A stretch of 45,492 nucleotides of DNA from Streptomyces sp. GKU 895 (lineage in GTDB: Bacteria; Actinomycetota; Actinomycetes; Streptomycetales; Streptomycetaceae). Under the pieces are notes generated by a model. That model saw nothing but the letters and a program-made list of their open reading frames with translations, had not been told where the DNA came from and ran no database searches. The stretch lies in NCBI GenBank assembly GCA_002027195.1, contig MWJO01000069.1, positions 1-45,492 on the forward strand, given 5' to 3'. The number at the start of each line of letters is the position of its first letter. Position 1 is the first letter of the stretch. Below, piece after piece: positions 41,900 to 45,492 of the stretch. Made by a program: the position numbers and the translations under genes.

Positions 41900-42622
41900 T
41901 CACTCCTGGGCTGTCATGGCCCAGGGATGGGCTTGTTCCGAGCGCAGGTGCGCTTTCAACCACTGCTCGGTGTTGCTGACGTGCAGGAGCGCGGCGGCCT
42001 GGCTGAGGGACGTGTCGCGAACAGACAGGGCCCGGAAGATCGCCTCGTGTTCGGCGAGGGTGCGGTCCGAGGCCCGGGTGTCGACCAGGCCACGCCAGAT
42101 GCGGGCGCGCAACGTACGTCCGGAGATGCTTTCCAGGAGGGTGAGGAGGGTCTCGTTGCCGGTGGCGGAGATGACGGCGCGGTGGAACGCGGCGTCGTGG
42201 GCGTTGAGCCGCTCCACGTCGTCACGGGCTTCGCGCATGGCGTCCAGGTGCCGCTCGACCTCGGCGAGTTGCTGGTCGGTGATGCGGGTGGCGGCCAGTG
42301 CGGTGGCGACCGGTTCCAGGAGCCGGCGTGTCTCCATGAGGTCCTGCAGCGCGGTCGAGTCGCCCTGCAGCAGTTCCACCGCACCGCCGAGTCCTTCCAG
42401 GAGCAGGCTCGGCTGCAGGCTGGTCACATAGGTGCCGTCGCCCCGCCGGACCTCCAGGACCCGGCCGACGGCCAACGCCTTGACGGCCTCCCGGGCGAGG
42501 TTGCGGGACAGACCCAGCTGGGCGGCCAGCTCCGGCTCAGGGGGGAGTTTCGAGCCCGGCGGCAGCGCTCCGCTGCGGATCAGCTCCCGGATCTGCGCGA
42601 TGGCCTTGTCCGTCAAAGACAT
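41900..42622 (-). CDS. FadR/GntR-family regulator (FCD type)
   Basis: The 240-residue regulator has a GntR winged helix (AIAQIRELIRSGALPPGSKL, ELAAQLGLSRNLAREAVKAL, VRRGDGTYV) and a C-terminal FCD ligand domain with the metal-binding Asp/His pattern (NAHDAAFHRAVISATGN, ALLHVSNTEQWLKAHL). FCD regulators commonly sense sugar acids such as uronates or gluconate and repress their catabolic operon. ATG 42622 has GGAGGAG upstream and overlaps the end of the aldo/keto reductase gene by 10 nt, so it is the last gene of the operon and probably its regulator. Confidence 0.88.
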   Translation of the reverse strand: MSLTDKAIAQIRELIRSGALPPGSKLPPEPELAAQLGLSRNLAREAVKALAVGRVLEVRRGDGTYVTSLQPSLLLEGLGGAVELLQGDSTALQDLMETRRLLEPVATALAATRITDQQLAEVERHLDAMREARDDVERLNAHDAAFHRAVISATGNETLLTLLESISGRTLRARIWRGLVDTRASDRTLAEHEAIFRALSVRDTSLSQAAALLHVSNTEQWLKAHLRSEQAHPWAMTAQE

Positions 42623-43641
42623 GGTCTCCTCCTTCCGGGCTCGTCGGCCGAGGGCACGTCTGTTCTGATGAGTCCCCGGCTGCGGAGATCGTCCCAGAGG
42701 CCGTCGGGGATGTGCTGACGGTGGAGTTCCGCGTTCCGTCCGACCTGTTCCGCGGTCCGCATGCCGAGGGTGACGTTGACGACGGCGGGGTGGCTGAACG
42801 GGAAGGCGACCGCCGCCGCGGGCAGCGTCGTGCCGTGCGCCGCGCAGACCTCGGCGATGGCCCGGGCGCGGTTCACCAGGGCTGGGGGTGCCTCCTGGTA
42901 GTCGTACTTCATGCCTTCGGCGGGCCGGTCCTTGGAGAGCAGGCCGGAGTTGAAGACGCCGACGGCGACGACGCTCTTGCCGTGGGCCTGTGCGGCGGGC
43001 AGGACGTCGTCGAGGGCGGACTGGTCGAGCAGGGTGTAGCGGCCGGCGAGCATGACCACGTCGGCGGCGGTCTCGCGCAGGAAGCGGGCGAGCATGGCGG
43101 ACTGGTTCATGCCGGCGCCGATCGCGCCGATCACGCCCTGGTCGCGCAGGTCGGCCAGGGTGGGCATGGCCTCGTCGGCGGCCTGCTGCCAGTGGTCGTC
43201 GGGGTCGTGGAGGTAGACGACGTCGATGCGGTCCAGGCCGGTGCGCTCCAGCGTGGCCTCCAGGGAGCGCAGTACGCCGTCGCGGCTGAAGTCCCATTGC
43301 CGGCGCAGGTCGTCGCGGACGACGAAGCCCTGGTCGTCGACGCCGGTCGGGTGTTCGTTGGGGACCAGGAGGCGGCCCACCTTGGAGGAGATGACGTACT
43401 GGTCGCGGGGGCGGTCGCGCAGGGCGGCGCCGAGCCGGCGTTCGGAGAGGCCCAGGCCGTAGTGCGGCGCGGTGTCGAAGTAGCGGACGCCAGCGTCCCA
43501 GGCCGCCTCGATCGCCGCGTGGGCGTCGTGCACCGGGGTGACTTTGTAGAGGTTGCCGATGACGGAGGCCCCGAAGCCGAGTTCGGTCAGCTCGACGGGG
43601 GTGCTCCCGATCTTCCGGCGCCCCATGCTCGGTTGCGTCAA
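42613..43641 (-). CDS. Aldo/keto reductase (aldose dehydrogenase-like)
   Basis: The 342-residue enzyme has the AKR barrel motifs: LTELGFGASVIGNLY, the catalytic Asp/Tyr in GVRYFDTAPHYGLGLSERRL, Lys in YVISSKVGRLL, His in VVYLHDPDDH, and NADP-binding residues near the end. This pattern resembles D-threo-aldose/L-fucose dehydrogenases, which oxidise sugars to lactones. A TTG start at 43641 is preferred, with AAGGAG 5 nt upstream; ATG 43680 would add 13 residues lacking family similarity and ATG 43626 has no site. The gene overlaps the FadR-type regulator. It would feed the 2-keto-3-deoxy-acid steps encoded upstream. Confidence 0.85.
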   Translation of the reverse strand: MTQPSMGRRKIGSTPVELTELGFGASVIGNLYKVTPVHDAHAAIEAAWDAGVRYFDTAPHYGLGLSERRLGAALRDRPRDQYVISSKVGRLLVPNEHPTGVDDQGFVVRDDLRRQWDFSRDGVLRSLEATLERTGLDRIDVVYLHDPDDHWQQAADEAMPTLADLRDQGVIGAIGAGMNQSAMLARFLRETAADVVMLAGRYTLLDQSALDDVLPAAQAHGKSVVAVGVFNSGLLSKDRPAEGMKYDYQEAPPALVNRARAIAEVCAAHGTTLPAAAVAFPFSHPAVVNVTLGMRTAEQVGRNAELHRQHIPDGLWDDLRSRGLIRTDVPSADEPGRRRPCL

Positions 43642-43687
43642 CTGTTCTCCTTGGGAAGCCGGGGCGGCGTGAGCGTCCATGGGCCAG

Positions 43688-44782
43688 TCACCGCCTGACG
43701 GCGGCCGAGCCGCCTGTCATGAGTGCTTCCACCTCGGCGAGCGAGGCCATGGACACGTCGCCGGGGGTGGTCATGGTGAGGGCGCCGTGCGCGGTCCCGT
43801 AGGCCAGGGCGCGGCTCAGTGTGGCGACGTCGAGGGGCGCCGTCGGCCTGGCACCGCCCGCCGGTCCGCCCTCTTCACCGCAGGCGGTCAGCAGTCCGTA
43901 GATCAGGCCGGCGGCGAAGCCGTCACCCGAACCGATGCGGTCCAGGACGTGCAAGCCGGACATCTGCGGGCCACGGACGTACCCGGTAGGGGCCGACCAG
44001 GCGGCGGAGGACCAGTCGTTCACGCCCGCCGAGGGCACCTCGCGCAGCGTCGTCGCCAGCACCTTCACCTCAGGCAGCAGACCGGCCACCTCCGCGAGGG
44101 CGTCCTGCGCCTCGTCCGCCACGACGCGTACCGCCCCCGGGTACGGTCCGGCCAGGCCGAGGGCGCCCACGATGACGTCGGCGTGCCGGGCGAGCCGCAG
44201 GTCGACCTCGCGGGCGCGTTGCGGTCCGCCGCGGTCGGCCCAGAGGCTGGGGCGGTAGTTGGGGTCGTAGGAGACGGTGACGCCGTGCCGGCGCGCGGCC
44301 GCCATGGCCTCGTCGGCGACGTCGACGGTGGTGTCCGACAGGGCGGCGAAGATGCCGCCGGTGTGAAACCAGCGCACCCCGGCCGAGAACACCGTGTCCC
44401 AGTCGATGTCGCCCTTGCGGAGTTGGGAGACGGCGGTGTGGGCGCGGTCGCTGACGCCGAGCGCGCCGCGGATGCCGTAGCCGCGCTCGACGAAGTTGAG
44501 GCCGTTGCGGGCGGTGCGGCCGATGCCGTCGTCGGGCACCCAGCAGATCAGCGAGGTGTCGACGCCGCCCTGGAGCATCAGGTCCTCGACGAGACGGCCC
44601 ACCGCGTTGTCCGCCAGCGCGGTCACGACGGCGGTGCGCAGTCCGAAGCAGCGCCGCAGCCCGCGCACGACGTTGTACTCGCCGCCGCCCTCCCACACCT
44701 GGAAACTGCGGGCGGTGCGGATGCGGCCCTCACCGGGATCGAAGCGCAGCATGACCTCGCCCAGGGCGATCACGTCGGTCAT
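43688..44782 (-). CDS. kdgK: PfkB-family kinase, probable 2-keto-3-deoxygluconate kinase
   Basis: The 364-residue protein is a ribokinase-type sugar kinase: the N-terminal IALGEVMLRFDP, the substrate region WEGGGEYNVVRGLRRCFG, and the C-terminal signature DRIGSGDGFAAGLIYG with the catalytic Asp. The neighbours (KDPG aldolase, KduD-like dehydrogenase) support phosphorylation of 2-keto-3-deoxy-gluconate to KDPG. Its ATG overlaps the aldolase TGA (ATGA), and the aldo/keto reductase gene follows closely. The loop near residue 315 (GEEGGPAGGARP) is a Gly-rich insertion. Confidence 0.85.
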   Translation of the reverse strand: MTDVIALGEVMLRFDPGEGRIRTARSFQVWEGGGEYNVVRGLRRCFGLRTAVVTALADNAVGRLVEDLMLQGGVDTSLICWVPDDGIGRTARNGLNFVERGYGIRGALGVSDRAHTAVSQLRKGDIDWDTVFSAGVRWFHTGGIFAALSDTTVDVADEAMAAARRHGVTVSYDPNYRPSLWADRGGPQRAREVDLRLARHADVIVGALGLAGPYPGAVRVVADEAQDALAEVAGLLPEVKVLATTLREVPSAGVNDWSSAAWSAPTGYVRGPQMSGLHVLDRIGSGDGFAAGLIYGLLTACGEEGGPAGGARPTAPLDVATLSRALAYGTAHGALTMTTPGDVSMASLAEVEALMTGGSAAVRR

Positions 44783-45411
44783 GGCGTGCTCCTTTCGACC
44801 GCGTCAGCGGTCAGCCGGCGGATCTCGGCGAAGTCACCGCTCTTGAGAAGAGCGGGGGTGGCCATCCAGCTGCCGCCGACCGCGAGTACGGAAGGCTCCG
44901 CGAGATAGCCGGGCAGCGCGGCGGCGTCGATCCCGCCGGTCGGCATGAACCGCAGCCCGGGGAAGGGCGCCGCCAGCGCCCGCAGCATCGCCCGGCCACC
45001 GAGCGGTTCGGCGGGGAAGAGCTTCACGGCGTCAAGCCCGACCCGCAGGGCGTACATCACCTCGGTCGCGGTGGCGACGCCCGGCACCACCGGCACACCC
45101 CACTCCTGGCACCACGCGATGACTTCGTGATCCAGTCCGGGGGAAACGACGAAGCGCGCTCCCGCCGCCACGGCCCGCTCCGCCTGCTCGACGGTGAGCA
45201 CCGTACCGGCGCCGACGGTGAGGCCACCGTGCGCGGCCATCGCCTTCACGACCTGCTCGGCGCCCGGGGTGCGGAAGGTGACCTCCGCACAGCGGGCACC
45301 GCCCGCCGCGAGCGCATCGGCCAGCGGGCCGGCACTCGCGATGGACGGCACGGTCAACACCGGCAGGAGCCGGGCACCGGCCAATACCGAGGCCGGGTCG
45401 CTGCTGTTCAT
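44779..45411 (-). CDS. eda: KDPG/KHG aldolase
   Basis: The 210-residue enzyme shows the class-I aldolase pattern of Eda: LLPVLTVPSI, the catalytic Glu in CAEVTFRTPGAEQ, GAGTVLTVEQAERAVAAGAR, FVVSPGLDHEVI, the Schiff-base Lys in DAVKLFPAEPLGG, and PTGGI. It cleaves 2-keto-3-deoxy-6-phosphogluconate to pyruvate and glyceraldehyde 3-phosphate. ATG 45411 overlaps the upstream dehydrogenase stop and its own TGA overlaps the kinase ATG, so the three are translationally coupled. Confidence 0.92.
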   Translation of the reverse strand: MNSSDPASVLAGARLLPVLTVPSIASAGPLADALAAGGARCAEVTFRTPGAEQVVKAMAAHGGLTVGAGTVLTVEQAERAVAAGARFVVSPGLDHEVIAWCQEWGVPVVPGVATATEVMYALRVGLDAVKLFPAEPLGGRAMLRALAAPFPGLRFMPTGGIDAAALPGYLAEPSVLAVGGSWMATPALLKSGDFAEIRRLTADAVERSTP

Positions 45412-45492
45412 CGGCCCAGCCATCCGCCGTCGACGGGCAGGGTGACGCCGTGGACGTAGGCGGCCGCGTCGGAGGCGAGGAAGACGGTGGCG
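45408..45492 (-). CDS. Short-chain dehydrogenase (KduD-like), C-terminal end only
   Basis: The window edge cuts this gene; only the last 27 residues are present. ATVFLASDAAAYVHGVTLP and VDGGWLGR are the standard C-terminus of SDRs such as 2-keto-3-deoxygluconate/gluconate dehydrogenases. Its TGA overlaps the aldolase ATG. Confidence 0.8.
   Translation of the reverse strand, partial: ATVFLASDAAAYVHGVTLPVDGGWLGR

Overview
The window is very GC-rich, with actinobacterial start and ribosome-binding-site usage (many GTG starts, AGGAGG-type sites, ATGA/GTGA gene overlaps). Its gene families are typical of Streptomyces or a close relative: DUF1360, a SpoIIE-type phosphatase, a tendamistat-like inhibitor, an MmpL exporter, a large ATP-binding LuxR (LAL) regulator and an MmyB-type XRE regulator. 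The density of gene fragments, IS scars and deletion chimeras suggests an accessory or chromosome-arm region. The organism call is inference from sequence style.

Layout. 0.1-6.1 kb: a deleted DUF2231/Rieske gene, DUF1360, a GCS2-type carboxylate-amine ligase, a HemK-type methyltransferase, an alcohol-dehydrogenase/phosphodiesterase-like chimera, an IS605-type tnpB scar, a SpoIIE phosphatase and a transposase scrap. 6.1-10 kb: a secreted tendamistat-like alpha-amylase inhibitor, ctaD, and three small membrane proteins on the opposite strand. 10.6-15.9 kb: an FAD-monooxygenase tail, an MmpL-type exporter and an OmpR-type two-component pair. 16-22.3 kb: an IS5-like scar, then a secreted pierisin/scabin-type ADP-ribosyltransferase with an adjacent secreted ricin-lectin protein. 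A LAL regulator is divergent from this pair, and a decayed duplicate of the regulator's 5' end lies between them. 22.4-29.3 kb: a TauD-type dioxygenase, a deletion-derived IS200/IS605 mini-element, a Rieske-oxygenase/reductase deletion fusion, an NMT1/THI5-like ABC importer (binding protein, ATPase, two permeases) and a nucleoside-deaminase-like enzyme. 29.4-36.4 kb: a DHFR-like reductase, a tRNA-Met-like fossil, a UvrA paralogue, a GNAT enzyme, a divergent XRE regulator/SDR pair and a MarR regulator. 36.7-40.4 kb: a TetR regulator divergent from a tetrahydrofolate C1 operon (GcvT-like, purU, folD). 40.5-45.5 kb: a divergent DUF6069/MarR pair, then an overlapping operon on the minus strand for a 2-keto-3-deoxy-sugar pathway (SDR, eda, PfkB kinase, aldo/keto reductase, FadR-type regulator).

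The most notable system is the secreted toxin locus. The ADP-ribosyltransferase keeps the R / STS / QxE signature of the DNA- or nucleotide-modifying pierisin-scabin family. Directly downstream on the same strand is a secreted protein with two tandem copies of an unrecognised domain followed by a ricin-type lectin domain. In pierisins the enzyme and the ricin repeats are one chain, so this looks like a split two-component version.

A second theme is genome damage. Several genes have lost their middle by deletion, leaving out-of-frame chimeras. At least four positions (lectin gene, ABC ATPase, twice in folD) look like loss of a single C or G in an otherwise well-conserved gene; these could be real decay or sequencing error.
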